Assembly (NCBI GenBank): GCA_949316235.1
Contig: OX438759.1
Coordinates: forward strand, 16,274,618 to 16,338,617
Direction of reading: 5' to 3'
From: Oegoconia quadripuncta
Taxonomy: Eukaryota; Arthropoda; Insecta; Lepidoptera; Autostichidae
Length of the DNA: 64,000 nt
Shown here: piece by piece, positions 1 through 9,528 of the stretch
How the letters are laid out: each line of letters opens with the position of its first letter
How positions within the stretch are numbered: the first letter of the stretch is position 1
Program-made: the position numbers and the translations under genes
Notes under the pieces: generated by a model
The model's input: the letters and a program-made list of their open reading frames with translations, nothing else
What the model was told of the DNA's origin: nothing
Databases searched by the model: none

Positions 1-64
1 TAGTCAATTCTGCTAGCATGTTAATAATTTGCATACTCGTATAAGCGTTGTATTCTCCAATCTC

Positions 65-135
65 CGTCCTCCGGTGTTCACAGAATACCAGCGTCGCGTC
101 ACTGGGCTCCAATGTCGCGACATTATGCTGAGTCT
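65..135 (+). repeat. LINE 3'-UTR fragment (family also at 12.84 and 59.35 kb)
   Basis: A short GC-richer block (CAGAATACCAGCGTCGCGTC, then ATGCTGAG) matches the better preserved copy at 59345-59610, which ends in a pentanucleotide tail. It is taken as a 5'-truncated non-LTR retrotransposon end. Confidence 0.45.
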
Positions 136-369
136 ATCATGTACTAATTTAATTAGGTAAGCAATAATGGTGTCAAATAAAAACTTTTTCTTTCTACTTA
201 TGATGTTTGAAATTTTAATTTGTTTTAAATTCCGCGCGCGTATACTTTCAAAATCATTATGCGACGTTGCGGATTATTGCAGTCCGTCGTGTTGTGCCAT
301 GCGCTCTTGCCGTTCCGCTGTTGGTATACGACTGAGCAAGCGGTGATTACTTGAGTTGGTTTTGTCCGT

Positions 370-470
370 CAGACTACTTCATCATCATCAGCCCGTAATA
401 TCCCACTGCAGGGATATAGACCATCCCTCGTCTAATGAGGGAGTATGGGTCATAGTCAGACTACATGGGT
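370..470 (-). repeat. SINE-D/LINE tail fragment
   Basis: Read on the minus strand it carries a (GAT)n run, then TACGGGCTGATG and ATCCCTGCAGTGGG motifs. The same order is seen at the 3' end of the full SINE-D copy at 36547-36825. Only the tail is present. Confidence 0.55.
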
Positions 471-567
471 AATCATAAGGTTTATTCGAAAACTACCTTG
501 ATTGTGAAAGGTATGGCAAAAAATCTTAGCGCCATCTGTTGCATGGACTCGGAACTTTTATGAAGTG

Positions 568-697
568 AAAACAATTTTTTTTTAATGTTCGACTGGATTC
601 GTGTTTGACCACAATCTCACCTTGTGGAAAGTGACGATGTGGTCGAAGATGGAGCACGCGATCCTAGTAAATGCCTATTCACTCTGCGATTTTCCTG
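568..697 (-). mobile_element. LINE 3' end (RT C-terminus and 3' UTR), truncated
   Basis: Minus-strand sequence matches the end of the LINE at 43155-43552: the GTGAATAGGCATTTACT block, a CATCGTCACTTTCC block, GTGGTCAAACACGAATCCAGTC and a poly(A) tail, seen here as a T run at 576. It is a 5'-truncated copy. Confidence 0.7.
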
Positions 698-699
698 TA

Positions 700-1320
700 T
701 AACTTCTTTGAACTTTCTTGCGGTAACGCGATATTTTTTTTAGCAGTAAGTAGTTTAATACGTTTTATAACCGAATATTACCATATTTTACTGTAAAATA
801 CCGAATTTTACTACTTTACATCCATAGTGCAGACCTTAATCGGTCGCTTGGCGACGTAATGGCTGATATGATGATGATGAATTGTTTCCACCATCCAGTA
901 TCAATCTCTTACGCAATTTTATCTCATTTGAGCTCCGCTATATAAGATATCCACATTTCCACCACAAATATTCTAAATCGTTGCTTATTCAGTCAGAAGC
1001 GGTTGCACCGATTTCAGAAACATAAACAATAAAATACCATGAGAAATGGAAAGTCCGCGAACGTATTACCGTATTTTTCTGTCCACACGTACTTCCGTTT
1101 ACCATGGCCGGGATGGGCACGGCACGTGACCGGATTTGCCCGCTTTGTTCCAAAAAGCCCAGCGAGAATACAATTTAGCAAAATCCAAAACATATTACGC
1201 TACGAGTGCGGCCTAATTTGTGTAATACGAATTTGAATACCGCCGTTAGGATAATAAGGTTACTTTTTTAAATAAAAATTCGACAAATTGAACCTTGTTT
1301 TGTGTTCATCAAAGTAGGCG
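700..1320. other. Unassigned stretch
   Basis: No repeat family or gene was recognised. There is a small ATG-initiated frame of 65 codons at 1039-1236 (+) without any motif I know. A short ATGATGATG run lies near 868. Confidence 0.4.
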
Positions 1321-1689
1321 TTTTATGTTAAGAATAGAATAGAAAGCTTTATTTAATCCAAATAAAAATTTGGATTTGGTCGCCGTCAGACGTCGTATGA
1401 GGATCGATTGAAAATTTTTAAAACTACACTAGTCGCAAACAGCAAGATTTAATTTATTTGCACATTTTACATTCGTATTTGGATTCTTCTTCATTACTCT
1501 CATCCCATGGTTAGGATGTGTAGATTTTATAATAAGGTGTCCTCAACTGGTGATTCCCCTATAGACATATTCGTCTTTAGAACCATACCATTTAAAAGGC
1601 TAGTAAAAGATGTCCTCAATTGAGCTCTATCCCAATTTTACTTTGATGCTTACCTACATGATCCGTCAAAGCGAAAAGTGTTTTATTCT

Positions 1690-1860
1690 GTCAGTATTCT
1701 TAAAACAATAATAATACAATCATTAAGCTTGTTCTTGTTTAACCATGTTGTGTATATATGCTTGGGATTCCAATCTAGTTCGAATCTAAGTTAACTTTAA
1801 GTTCTTCTCATGTACGATTGTAATCTGTTTTGTGTACCAATAAATAAAATAAAATAAAAT
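1690..1860 (+). repeat. LINE-like 3' UTR with AAAAT tail
   Basis: AT-rich sequence runs into AATAAATAAAATAAAATAAAAT at 1840-1860, a poly(A)-signal-like motif plus short tandem tail, as at the end of many retroposons in this window. The upstream limit is uncertain. Confidence 0.35.
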
Positions 1861-2104
1861 CCATCTCACGACACAAACAATCAGGTGTTACAAAATATGA
1901 TACGATTCATTCGATACAAAAAGAGTTACCACAAAAAGGAAAAAAAACAATAAAAGAAAAATGTCAAAAAACATCAAACACTGCTACATAACTCTCAAGG
2001 TTATAACAAATTATTTTATATAACAATAATACCAAAAAAAGAAAAAGAAAGCTTCAAGTATTTCGTGGCAAAACCGGCCGGCCATAGTTTGCCATCTAAT
2101 CGTC

Positions 2105-2215
2105 GGTGTCGCAAAGTGTTCTTTCATAGTGCCGTGTAGTTTCTTTGAACTAACCTGTCATTTCCTGTGGGTGTCGTAAAAGGTGACTAAGGGACTTCAC
2201 ACCACGCCAACACAA
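2105..2215 (+). repeat. LINE remnant with CCCGTGGGTGTCGTAAA-like block
   Basis: A CCTGTGGGTGTCGTAAAAGG block followed by GACTAAGGGACT recurs at 3722-3755, where it precedes other LINE remnants. It is decayed and no frame is open. Confidence 0.45.
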
Positions 2216-2217
2216 TA

Positions 2218-2390
2218 ACGATCTGTTAGGTGTAGTGGTTAGACAACCTGGCAGCTAAACTAAAAGGCCGCGGTTACAAATCCTGCTAAAAGGAATGCTT
2301 GTATGATGGATACAGACACTTCTATCCGAGTAGTTTTGGATATTTACATTTTATTGTAGTATGTATATATTTAAACTAAAATGTATTTGT
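2218..2390 (+). mobile_element. SINE-A, old diverged copy
   Basis: The head has GTTAGGTGTAGTGGTTAG (box A-like) and GGTTACAAATCC at the box B position, then TGTATGATGGATACAGAC. The order matches SINE-A, but box B and much of the body are mutated. No 3' half is recognisable. Confidence 0.55.
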
Positions 2391-2401
2391 TTAGTATATC
2401 A

Positions 2402-2499
2402 GCACACACGCACACACGCACACACACACACACGTACACATACACAGATGCACGCACGCACGCACACACACGCACACACACACGCACACACACACACAC
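2402..2499. repeat. (CA)n/(CACG)n microsatellite
   Basis: About 98 bases of alternating CA with interspersed ACGC units and one short interruption (TACACATACACAGATG). Confidence 0.95.
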
Positions 2500-2689
2500 T
2501 TATAATTATTTAGTTATAGTTATTTAGTTATGGTTGTTTCGTTAAAGTTATAATGTTATATCTGCATCTTGATCATACCTTCTATATAAGTTAACGAAGA
2601 GTGGATCTTTCTGGAACAGGCATTTTAATGCTTAATAGAAACATCCCAGAACACATTGATACTTGTATGATTTGGGAAACAAATAAACT

Positions 2690-2778
2690 ATTTTGTATTT
2701 TGTCTGGTGTACTGGTATGCATTACAGTTTACAATAAAGAATTTATGTATTATATTGTATTGCACTGCATTGTATTTA
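2690..2778 (+). repeat. LINE 3' tail with TATTG-type repeats
   Basis: TTGTCTGG, then ACAATAAAGAATTTATGTAT, then degenerate TATTG/CATTG units. The same order (TTGTCTGG...AATAAAG plus pentamer or AAT tail) is seen at 28886, 45800 and 49308. Confidence 0.5.
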
Positions 2779-3075
2779 ATGACCTATGGACCTGAAATCT
2801 GAACACTCGTGGTGCGGTTTGTCCATAATTTCACAATCGCTGACCGAGCTATGGAAACAGCTAAGTTCGGAATTTCTCTGAAGCTAAGATCAGTAACAAA
2901 ACAATTAGTCAGCGAACGAGATTTGCTCATATAGCTCAGAGAATTTAAGTGAGCTGGCAACATTTGTCACAGAAAAATCAGCCGTTGAGGAAAACGAGTC
3001 CTGGATTAGAGATTACATGTTGTAAACCCCCACAGAAATTCAAACTGGGCTCGTCTAAACTCCCAGAAGACTTAA

Positions 3076-3432
3076 GGTCTTAGCATACGTGACGGGTAAT
3101 TTCTCGGACGGAACGGAGACGAGACAGGTATAGTTCCTAACGTGAAAGTGGTTTTAAAACATACGTACAGTGACGGTGTTCAACGATAGTCGTGCTAGTG
3201 CTGCAACCATATTTCAGCACAAAATGTTCGATTTTACTTTTGAAGAACTAGCAATGGTTGCCATAGCATTAGATGAAGAAGATGCCATAACGATGTTTTT
3301 TCTATTGCCGTCCCGTTCCGCCCGTGTTTCTCGCCACGTGTATTTTATTGCTATGTTTTTAAATGCAACGATGTCAAAAAATCGTCCCCTTCCGTCCGGC
3401 ACGAGAATAAACACGTCACGTATGCTAAGACC
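3076..3432 (+). mobile_element. Harbinger-like non-autonomous element with transposase scrap
   Basis: The ends are perfect 19-bp inverted repeats, GGTCTTAGCATACGTGACG at 3076-3094 and its complement at 3414-3432. Both are flanked by TTAA (3072-3075 and 3433-3436), so the duplication could be TTA/TAA (Harbinger) or TTAA. Imperfect similarity continues inward (GGACGGAACGG against GGACGGAAGGGG). Inside, 3224-3286 reads on + as a short acidic stretch with EELAMVAIALDEEDA, which resembles the N-terminal region of insect Harbinger transposases as I remember them. The frame then runs into the right terminal repeat, so no DDE domain is present. The element is 357 bp and cannot move by itself. The superfamily call is inferred from the ends and this scrap. 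Confidence 0.65.
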
Positions 3433-3539
3433 TTAAATTTCTGATGGACGTATTACATGGCTAAAGTTCTTTCATCTCTCTCTCTTCCAATGGATCTACC
3501 GTCCACGAGCAGCCAATTCAGGCTGGTTATTCCCACAAG

Positions 3540-3970
3540 TGTGAATGAGGCGAAAGAGGTGAATCAGGATCGTAGCAAATGGAAGTCTGTGGTCTCTACT
3601 TGCGTGACTTTATGTATGTTTGTATTCGAACTACCCCATATAGGTACCAAATATTAGTAAGTATTTAGATTTATATTCTGTGTGGTTTCGGCACTCAAAA
3701 AGAATAGAATCAACTCGTCTCTTCCCGTGGGTGTCGTAAAGGGCAACTATAGGACTATCCACCAAAAGACATAGGTTTGCGCGTCTTAACGGCGATGGGC
3801 TCAGCCCCTGTCACATCCACCGCTGTATATTTCGAATGGTGAACCGTGCACGTTGTCTCAAGCATTTAAAAAAAATAAAAAAAATAAGAAAATTTTTAAT
3901 GTTTGTAATATCCAGACCTTTGGATTTTTCTCCCATTTGAGATATAGGTCGTAACGTTATGTATGTAGGT
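3540..3970 (+). pseudogene. Decayed LINE 3' end (two remnant blocks)
   Basis: 3540-3612 reads as a broken RT-tail-like peptide (QDRSKWKSVVST) that recurs at 43880-43945 (minus) and 60330-60405. 3690-3970 matches 51290-51480 (TTAACGGCGATGGGCTCA, ATTTGAGATATAGGTCGT, ACGTTATGTATGTAGG). Neither block is open over a useful length. Confidence 0.5.
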
Positions 3971-4714
3971 ACGCTTATGTGAAATCTACTAACAGTTGGA
4001 TGGGGTATTCACAACCCGTCAGGCAATCAATCAGTGAAAGCCAGTGATTAGTATTCCCCTCCCATCCGCTACTCGACTCAGTTGACGCTGTTCTATTATT
4101 TTCCAACATTGGTTTTTTGTCTACAAATGACAGTGAAGGGCAATTCTTCAGTCCTCGTATAACTTTCGCTAGATATGAGCGGAAGTTGCAGAGGCAACGT
4201 GCACCCATTTAAAAAATAACATCTAACTAATATTATAAATGTGTTGGCTTTTTGGCGGGAACTCGGCGAGTGAAGTAGCATTTTTCTTTATAAGTCTTAA
4301 AATTTGTGCAATCTAACTTTTGAAGCTTAATAATGGCAGAATATTGTGCAGCAAACGTTAGTGTTGGTGTACAGGTGAAGGGAAGTGTAAATTAAAGTGC
4401 GTAACGGAGCTTTCGGGTTCCCACAAGAAGCCGCCAAAATCTTTTGTAAAGCACTCTGCCACTTTACTGAAGAATGACTTGACCGTGACTAGACTATGTA
4501 TACGACGAATTACTTGTTTTGATTGAGACTGACCTATAAACTGAAGAAATAAGATAAATAAAAATTTTCACTCGAAACTGGCAGTAATGTCCCTCGACAA
4601 TGAGGTTGACTGGTTGCCATCCTCAAAAATAAGAAGAAGAAATGTGAAATTTTGGATGTTTGTTTGTTGTTCCTGTGGGTTGCTTTCCCACAGATGATTT
4701 CCCTTTCCGAAGCG

Positions 4715-4837
4715 GTAGTAGCTTGGACATACCGACTGACAGATACATGCAATAAACTTTTTTTATTTCCAGTAGATTTAAATTGACATTAATGATATCA
4801 TATATCTTACGTTGAAATAAATGCTTGAAGTTTGAAG
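4715..4837 (+). repeat. LINE 3'-UTR-like repeat; inverted copy at 6430-6570
   Basis: GACTGACAGA, CAATAAACTTTTTT, AGTAGATTTAAATTGACAT, ATGATATCATATAT and AATAAATGCTTGAAGTTTGAA occur here in order. The reverse complement of all five lies at 6430-6570. A retroposon 3' end is the simplest reading. Confidence 0.6.
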
Positions 4838-4840
4838 TTA

Positions 4841-5100
4841 AGTGACGACCTAACCCACAAACTGATGATGCTACGTAACCTAGTTATTAGAATTGCATCG
4901 ACTGAGGGAATCACGAGGCGCGGTGTCAGCACATGTGAGGCCCCGGCAGCCGACGGAAGTTTATTCCAATTTCATTCACTTTTGTATCTGACATTGAACA
5001 TTAGTGTCTCGTTCTAATTTGAACTCTGTAATTTTTATTTTCTTAATTAAATAAGTTGTAATAAAGTTTTTTTTTGAATCCTCGACTGCAGCCCTACTTA
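4841..5100 (+). mobile_element. LTR of a Ty3/gypsy-type element, solitary or truncated
   Basis: The stretch starts TGACGACC, has AATAAAG near 5059 followed by a T run, and ends just before TTGGCGCAGTCGGTAGGAT (5100-5118). That motif has the form of a primer-binding site used by insect gypsy-type elements (inferred tRNA-Ser type). About 190 bases of leader-like sequence follow, but no gag or pol and no second LTR is found in the window. The exact 5' edge is uncertain because only one LTR is present. Confidence 0.5.
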
Positions 5101-5118
5101 ATTGGCGCAGTCGGTAGG
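5100..5118 (+). promoter_or_regulatory. Primer-binding site of LTR element
   Basis: TGGCGCAGTCGGTAGGAT directly follows the putative LTR. This is the position and form expected for the tRNA primer site of a gypsy-type retroelement. The tRNA identity is from general knowledge, not tested. Confidence 0.5.
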
Positions 5119-5322
5119 ATACCCGCGGGTCGGTTCGCGAACACCAAGGAAGATTTCAGTAATTTCCTGTGCCGCCCGATTGGCCTTCAAGTCGCGCCCG
5201 TGTGTCCAGAATCTAGGAGTTGTGCTGCACAAGGAGTATCCAGAAATTGATACCACAAGGAAGCCTAAATGTTCAATTAAGTACATTAGAATCTTCTAGT
5301 TGGTTGCTTGCTCATTATTTAT

Positions 5323-5417
5323 TTGTTTTTGTTTGTGTGTTTGTTGCTCAATTACGGCGAAATGGATGAACGGATTTGGATGAAATTTGGCATATAGGTA
5401 GACCATACCCTGGATTA
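5323..5417 (+). mobile_element. Helitron-like family 1, 5' fragment
   Basis: GTTTGTTGCTCAATTACGGCG, GGATGAACGGATTTGGATG and CCATACCCTGGATTA match family 1. It breaks off at 5417, exactly where a second copy of the same family begins. Confidence 0.7.
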
Positions 5418-5418
5418 A

Positions 5419-5827
5419 TCTAACTAATGCGAAATGCGAAAGTTTGGATGTTTGTTTGTTTCTTGCTCAATCACGGCGAAGTGTATTTTTTTTATATATA
5501 CGACGGGTTTGTACTTGACCTCAATCACACCTGATGTTAAGTGAAGATGAGGTCGAAGGTGGAAGCGTACTGACCCGGAAACCCCAACACATTTGGGGGA
5601 CTGGCTATCTTATCTCTGACAACCGGAACACAACAATACTATTAACATTGCTGTTTGGCGGCAGATTTAGATGTATGAACGATTTAGATGAAATTTGATA
5701 TATAGGTAGACCATACCCTGGATTAAAATATAGGATACTTTTATCCCGGTAAAGTGAATAGTTCCCGCGGGATAAACAAATATCCGCGATAAAGCCATTC
5801 AACGCAGACGAAGCCGCGGGCGGAAAG
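5419..5827 (+). mobile_element. Helitron-like family 1, carrying a nested SINE-B
   Basis: It starts TCTAACTAA and continues with the CGAAAGTTTGGATGTTTG block. It is interrupted at 5481-5672 by a minus-strand SINE-B and resumes with GAACGATTTAGATGAAATT, then the TTCCCGCGGGATAAAC block and GACGAAGCCGCGGGCGGAAAG. The usual final CTAG is mutated here. Confidence 0.7.
5481..5672 (-). mobile_element. SINE-B, 5'-truncated, nested
   Basis: Minus strand: AGATTTA...GCAATGTTAATAG, GTTCCGGTTGTCAGAGATAA, CCCAAATGTGTTGGGG, ATCTTCACTTAACATCAGG, then an A-rich tail. The tRNA-like head is missing. A short GTGTA/ATGTA match flanks it, a possible target duplication. Confidence 0.75.
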
Positions 5828-5829
5828 AG

Positions 5830-6425
5830 TAAGTCATAACACTTAGAAAAATAATATTTGTTAACGACTTCCAAATGAGATAAGGTGCTATGGTCGTTTG
5901 TATGTAACTTCTTTATCACCGATTTCTTTGTTATTCGTTTGAAAGGGTTTATCACCAGAGTGGTCTTATATATATTTGGTTAATTTCTGATGATGCCCTC
6001 CAGAGATAGTGTGAGATGAGGGTGTGCCTTTAGCGGGAATGCAAGGTTGTTCATCTTGCCACCAACCTAGTATCTATCTAATAATCGGTTCAGCGTTTAG
6101 CTCTACCATGAATGTACTGTCTCTACCAATAATAAAAAAATTAAACGTTTCGTTAGCTACCTTGTTTAAAGTGTAAACGCAAGTTACGGTTGTTTTCGTT
6201 GGGCTCCGAACGGAATTGGCTCCAGACTCAGGTAACAAAATGGCTGTTCGCAAAGAAACCTAATTGGATTCCCAATTTATTTTAAGCGTTACCGTGTTCG
6301 CACTTCGCAGTGAGAGTTTTGGATACAACTACACTTTAGTTGGAGACTGCTTTTTAAATTGCCAAGTGTTATTAGATTTAGCAGCAAGACTGTGCCTTTA
6401 AAATATAAGATGAATAAAATATATA
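5830..6425. other. Unassigned stretch
   Basis: AT-rich sequence with no recognised family, RNA gene or convincing ORF. Confidence 0.4.
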
Positions 6426-6429
6426 TGAA

Positions 6430-6570
6430 TAAATGGGATTCATTCAAACTTCAAACTTCAAGCATTTATTTCAAACTAAGATACATTATATCATTTGTTG
6501 AATGTCAATTTAAATCTACTCGAAATAAAAAAAAGTTTATTGCATTTCTCTGTCAGTCGGTATTTCATTC
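6430..6570 (-). repeat. LINE 3'-UTR-like repeat, inverted copy of 4715-4837
   Basis: TTCAAACTTCAAGCATTTAT through AATAAAAAAAAGTTTATTGC and TCTGTCAGTC is the reverse complement of the 4.7-kb copy, with substitutions. Confidence 0.6.
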
Positions 6571-6580
6571 ATTATTTTGT

Positions 6581-6803
6581 TTTTTTTTATAATTGACTGG
6601 ATTCGCGTTTGACCACAATCTCACCTGATGGAAAGTCACGATGTGGTCGAAGATGAAGCACGCGATCCCAGTAAATGCCTATTCACTCTGCTCTTGAAGA
6701 TCCCAAGGTTGTAGGATTCAGGAAAGACTGACGCCGGAAGGGAGTTCCATGCCTTGGCTCTTCGGATGATGAATGAAGAGTCGAACTTCTTAGTGCGAAT
6801 GTT
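6581..6803 (-). mobile_element. LINE RT C-terminal fragment with 3' UTR
   Basis: The minus strand encodes, before a TGA, a frame with KAWNSLPASVFP, YNLGIFK and SRVNRHLLGSRASSS. This is the end of a non-LTR retrotransposon ORF2 also seen at 43155. A T run at 6581-6590 is the poly(A) tail. It is 5'-truncated. Confidence 0.8.
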
Positions 6804-6819
6804 TATTTAAACATACTTC

Positions 6820-6886
6820 AGTATACAACCATAAGCGGCTGTGGCTTTATTGGCTGCGAATAAATGATTTTATTATTATTATTATA
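6820..6886 (+). repeat. Retroposon tail with (ATT)n
   Basis: GCGAATAAATGATTTTATTATTATTATTAT: a polyadenylation-like motif, then a trinucleotide tail. Confidence 0.45.
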
Positions 6887-6889
6887 AGG

Positions 6890-7108
6890 CTGCCATTGTG
6901 TCTACTTTATTTTTAAGTTACATCTTTATACTGTCGGTAACTACTATTGGCATACAATGAAGAATATTTGTATTGTAGTGTATTGTGTTGTCTTGTATTG
7001 TATTGCATTGCTTAATTTTTGCTTTATTTTTTTTACTGTGAAATAAGGCTACCTTTCCAAAGAATAACACCAAGTAGAATGATGTTGCTATCGAATATTT
7101 TTGTATGT
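6890..7108 (+). repeat. Repeat S, arm 1 (inverted copy at 9868-10075)
   Basis: The sequence from CTACTTTATTTTTAAGTTA through the TTGTATTGTAGTGTATTGTG pentamer region to AGAATGATGTTGCTATCGAA is found as reverse complement at 9868-10075 with high similarity over about 205 bases. The two copies flank the mariner element. Confidence 0.8.
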
Positions 7109-7144
7109 TTCTCTAATATGTAAATAAACGCTTTATCTATCTAT

Positions 7145-7215
7145 CATTGCATTGCATGGCACGCCATGGCATTGCATTGAATTGCCTTGCAAATGCATTG
7201 TATTGCATTGCTTGG
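7145..7215. repeat. Degenerate (CATTG)n
   Basis: Repeated CATTG/CATGG pentamers, like retroposon tails elsewhere in the window. Confidence 0.75.
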
Positions 7216-7322
7216 TGTGTAATGAAGTTAATGTGTAAAGAAAGAAAGAAAAAGTATTTATTCGGTGTCACATATCGTAAACTAAACAATAATCTTGAAT
7301 TCTAGCAAAATATACATATATA

Positions 7323-8641
7323 CATTCAGTGTACTAAGTATCGGGAATTTGTCAATAAAACAAAAAATACAAATTATTCATCTAAATTTATTTTATCGCC
7401 TTCAAAGTAGGCCCCATCGCTTGCAATACAACATCTCCACCGCTTCACCCAGTCTTCCATACATTTTTCATAGGCTATTTGCGGTATGGCCTTTAGCTCA
7501 TTCAGCGAATTTTCTTTTATGGCTTCTATCGACTCAAAACGTTTCCCTCGAAGTGGTAATTTTAACTTGGGAAATAAAAAAAAGTCAGACGGAGCCATAT
7601 CAGGTGAATACGGTGCTTGGTCGAGAACTTTTGTTGAATTTTTCGCTAAAAACTCTTTCACTATAATGGCTGTGTGTGATGGTGCATTATCATGGTGCAG
7701 CATCCATGAGTTGTGTTGCCACAAATCTGGACGTTTTCGGCGGATACTCTCACGCAAACGCTTCATGACGCCTAAATAATATACTTTATTCACTGTTTCT
7801 CCATCTGGAAGGAATTCGGAGTGAACCACACCACGGTAGTCCAAAAAAACTGTCAGCATCACCTTGATTTTGGAGCGACTTTGCCGCGGTTTTTTGGGTT
7901 TCGGCTCGTTTTCGAGACGCCATTCTGAAGACTGTTGGCTTGTTTGCATGTCGTACTCATAAACCCATATCTCGTCGCCAGTTATTATACGTTTCATAAA
8001 GGTCGGATCCGTAGAAGCTCGGGAAACCATGTCTTCAGCGACATGCTTTCGCTGCGCTTTTTGAACAAAATTGAGCTCTTTTGGAACTAGTCGAGCGGCG
8101 ACGCGTTTCATGCCTAAAATGTCAATGAGAATGTTGTGGACGGACTTAAAAGATATGTTCACCTCACTAGCCAACTCTCTCAGACTCATACGTCGATTTT
8201 CGAGCACTAGCTTCTTGATTCTGTCGATGTTTTCTTTGGTCGTAGCGGTTGAAGGTCTACCAGAACGAGGCAAGTCTACTACTACTTCTCGGCCTTCTTT
8301 AAAAGCCTTATACCATTCATAAGCCCTTGTTTTCGATATACACGATTCGCCGTAGGTATTTCGCAACATTTTTAGTGATTCACCACATGAAATATCATTT
8401 GAAACACAAAATTTAAGGCACACTCTTTGTTCAACAATATTTTCCATTGTAAAAATCGCCGAGGACTCAAAACTATGACCAACAAAAAGTGTAGTTTAAA
8501 ACAAATTAAATGACAGATCCCGCTGAAATTTTGCGCGCTAAATCAGTACAGTGCTACCAACATGCAGTAAAAAAATTAGAACGACCTCTTTTACGCGGGT
8601 CTTTTTATTGACATATTCCCGATACTTTTTACACAGAGTAG
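7323..8641 (-). mobile_element. Complete mariner transposon
   Basis: An element of about 1.32 kb flanked by TA on both sides (7321-7322, 8642-8643). The left end CATTCAGTGTACTAAG and the inverted right end CTACTCTGTGTAAAAAG both run into AAGTATCGGGAAT, one mismatch, then TGTCAATAAAA, giving inverted terminal repeats of about 38 bp with a few mismatches. It holds a full transposase gene on the minus strand. The intact frame and well matched ends suggest a fairly recent insertion. Whether it is still mobile cannot be told from sequence. Confidence 0.9.
7374..8447 (-). CDS. Mariner transposase, full length
   Basis: A 357-residue protein expected to cut out and reinsert its own element at TA sites in the nucleus. 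The N-terminal part (about 1-120) has the paired-helix DNA-binding layout of mariner transposases. It is followed by VPKEL at 122-126, in the place of the usual WVPHEL linker motif. Catalytic acidic residues are visible: D158 in TGDE, D253 in HHDNAPSH, and D288 in YSPDMAPSD. The 34-residue spacing between the last two is the classical mariner DD34D signature. Length is normal for the family (about 345 residues) and there is no frameshift or stop. The start was taken at the only upstream ATG that precedes the conserved N-terminal helices (MENIVEQR). Subfamily is not assigned. No host regulation is visible; transcription would come from within the right end. Confidence 0.95.
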   Translation of the reverse strand: MENIVEQRVCLKFCVSNDISCGESLKMLRNTYGESCISKTRAYEWYKAFKEGREVVVDLPRSGRPSTATTKENIDRIKKLVLENRRMSLRELASEVNISFKSVHNILIDILGMKRVAARLVPKELNFVQKAQRKHVAEDMVSRASTDPTFMKRIITGDEIWVYEYDMQTSQQSSEWRLENEPKPKKPRQSRSKIKVMLTVFLDYRGVVHSEFLPDGETVNKVYYLGVMKRLRESIRRKRPDLWQHNSWMLHHDNAPSHTAIIVKEFLAKNSTKVLDQAPYSPDMAPSDFFLFPKLKLPLRGKRFESIEAIKENSLNELKAIPQIAYEKCMEDWVKRWRCCIASDGAYFEGDKINLDE

Positions 8642-8880
8642 TATATGTGTGTGTAGGAACGCTTCCGCTTAGAAAAACGGAATAGCGTAAATCGATCGAT
8701 GTCTGTGACAGTGACGAGGAAGAAAAATACTTAAAAAGTCTCAGTTACTGTCCTGTCTGTCGTACTCTTGTTAATTCATAATTTGTTCCGCGAATTTAAT
8801 TACCACCACCGTTATCAATGAAATAAAGAAAAAATATAATTAACAATAAATCCTATAATCATCATAATCATCATGTTAAT
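8460..8880. other. Mariner right end and unassigned flank
   Basis: 8448-8641 is the 5' untranslated part and right end of mariner. 8644-8880 has no recognised feature except AT-rich sequence. Confidence 0.5.
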
Positions 8881-8884
8881 ACAA

Positions 8885-9330
8885 GGTATAAAAATAAACT
8901 TGCTGTCCATGGCAGTCGCTTACACAAACTCACTAAGTCATTCAAGGGACAATGTATATGCTTTTATAATAAGGTTCCGGTAGACATTCAAAATTTGCCT
9001 TTAAATAAATTTAAAACAACCATTAAACGGAAACTATGCGCGGCTATTATAAAATTTCTGACTATCTGGATGATAAGAATGCGTGAACATGAACCGCTCG
9101 GCAATATCCAGTATATTTTATTCTTATTTTTCTTTGTCGAATCATAAATTTTACAATTAGGTATTTCAAATTGTATTTGTATTGACTTATTTAAAAAGAG
9201 CAACCCCTGAGTTTCTTGCTCGTTCTTCTCTGGGGAGACTGCCTAGTGAATAAGCGATTACTGTATGTCATGACGATTTCAAATGTTATTCTTATAACTT
9301 ACGAAATAAAACATTTTTGATTCAAAATCA
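8885..9330 (+). pseudogene. LINE RT C-terminal fragment and 3' UTR
   Basis: The frame around 8957-9035 reads FYNKVPVDIQNLPLNKFK, typical of the C-terminus of a non-LTR retrotransposon. After one frameshift it continues GYYKISDYLDDKNA before a TGA. The 3' UTR contains GAGCAACCCCTGAGTTTC and TTGCTCGTTCTTCTCTGGGG, and ends AATAAAACATTTTTGATTC with short AAAATC repeats. Fragments of the same family lie at 10690-10760 (+), 37236-37305 (-), 57945-58110 (-) and 60180-60260 (-). Confidence 0.75.
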
Positions 9331-9337
9331 AAATCAA

Positions 9338-9528
9338 TGTGGGAGTGCTGAACATAGGCCTCCCCCATTGATTTCCAGAGCGCCCGCTTGGAAGCGGCCA
9401 GCGTCACCTTGTGAGTGGACGTCCTACGTTGCGCTTGCCCGTGCGTGGTCTCCACTCGAGAACTTTAATGCTCCACCGACCATCAGTTCTTCGAGCTATG
9501 GGCCATGCCCACTGCCATTTCAACTTTA
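9338..9528 (-). pseudogene. RTE-type LINE ORF fragment
   Basis: The minus strand reads LKWQWAWPIARRTDGRWSIK and VLEWRPRTGKRNVGRP, the conserved tail of an insect RTE-type reverse transcriptase ORF, then breaks into stops. It abuts a SINE-B head at 9529. Compare the longer decayed copy at 31610-32225. Confidence 0.75.

Noticed and set aside
3214..3414. 66-codon minus frame
   Set aside because: Antisense shadow within the Harbinger-like element; it ends in its terminal repeat.
4841..5290. Full LTR retrotransposon
   Set aside because: No gag, pol or second LTR follows the primer-binding-like site within the window, so only a solitary or truncated LTR is claimed.
7486..8322. Plus-strand frames of 97 and 83 codons
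   Set aside because: They are antisense shadows of the mariner transposase gene.
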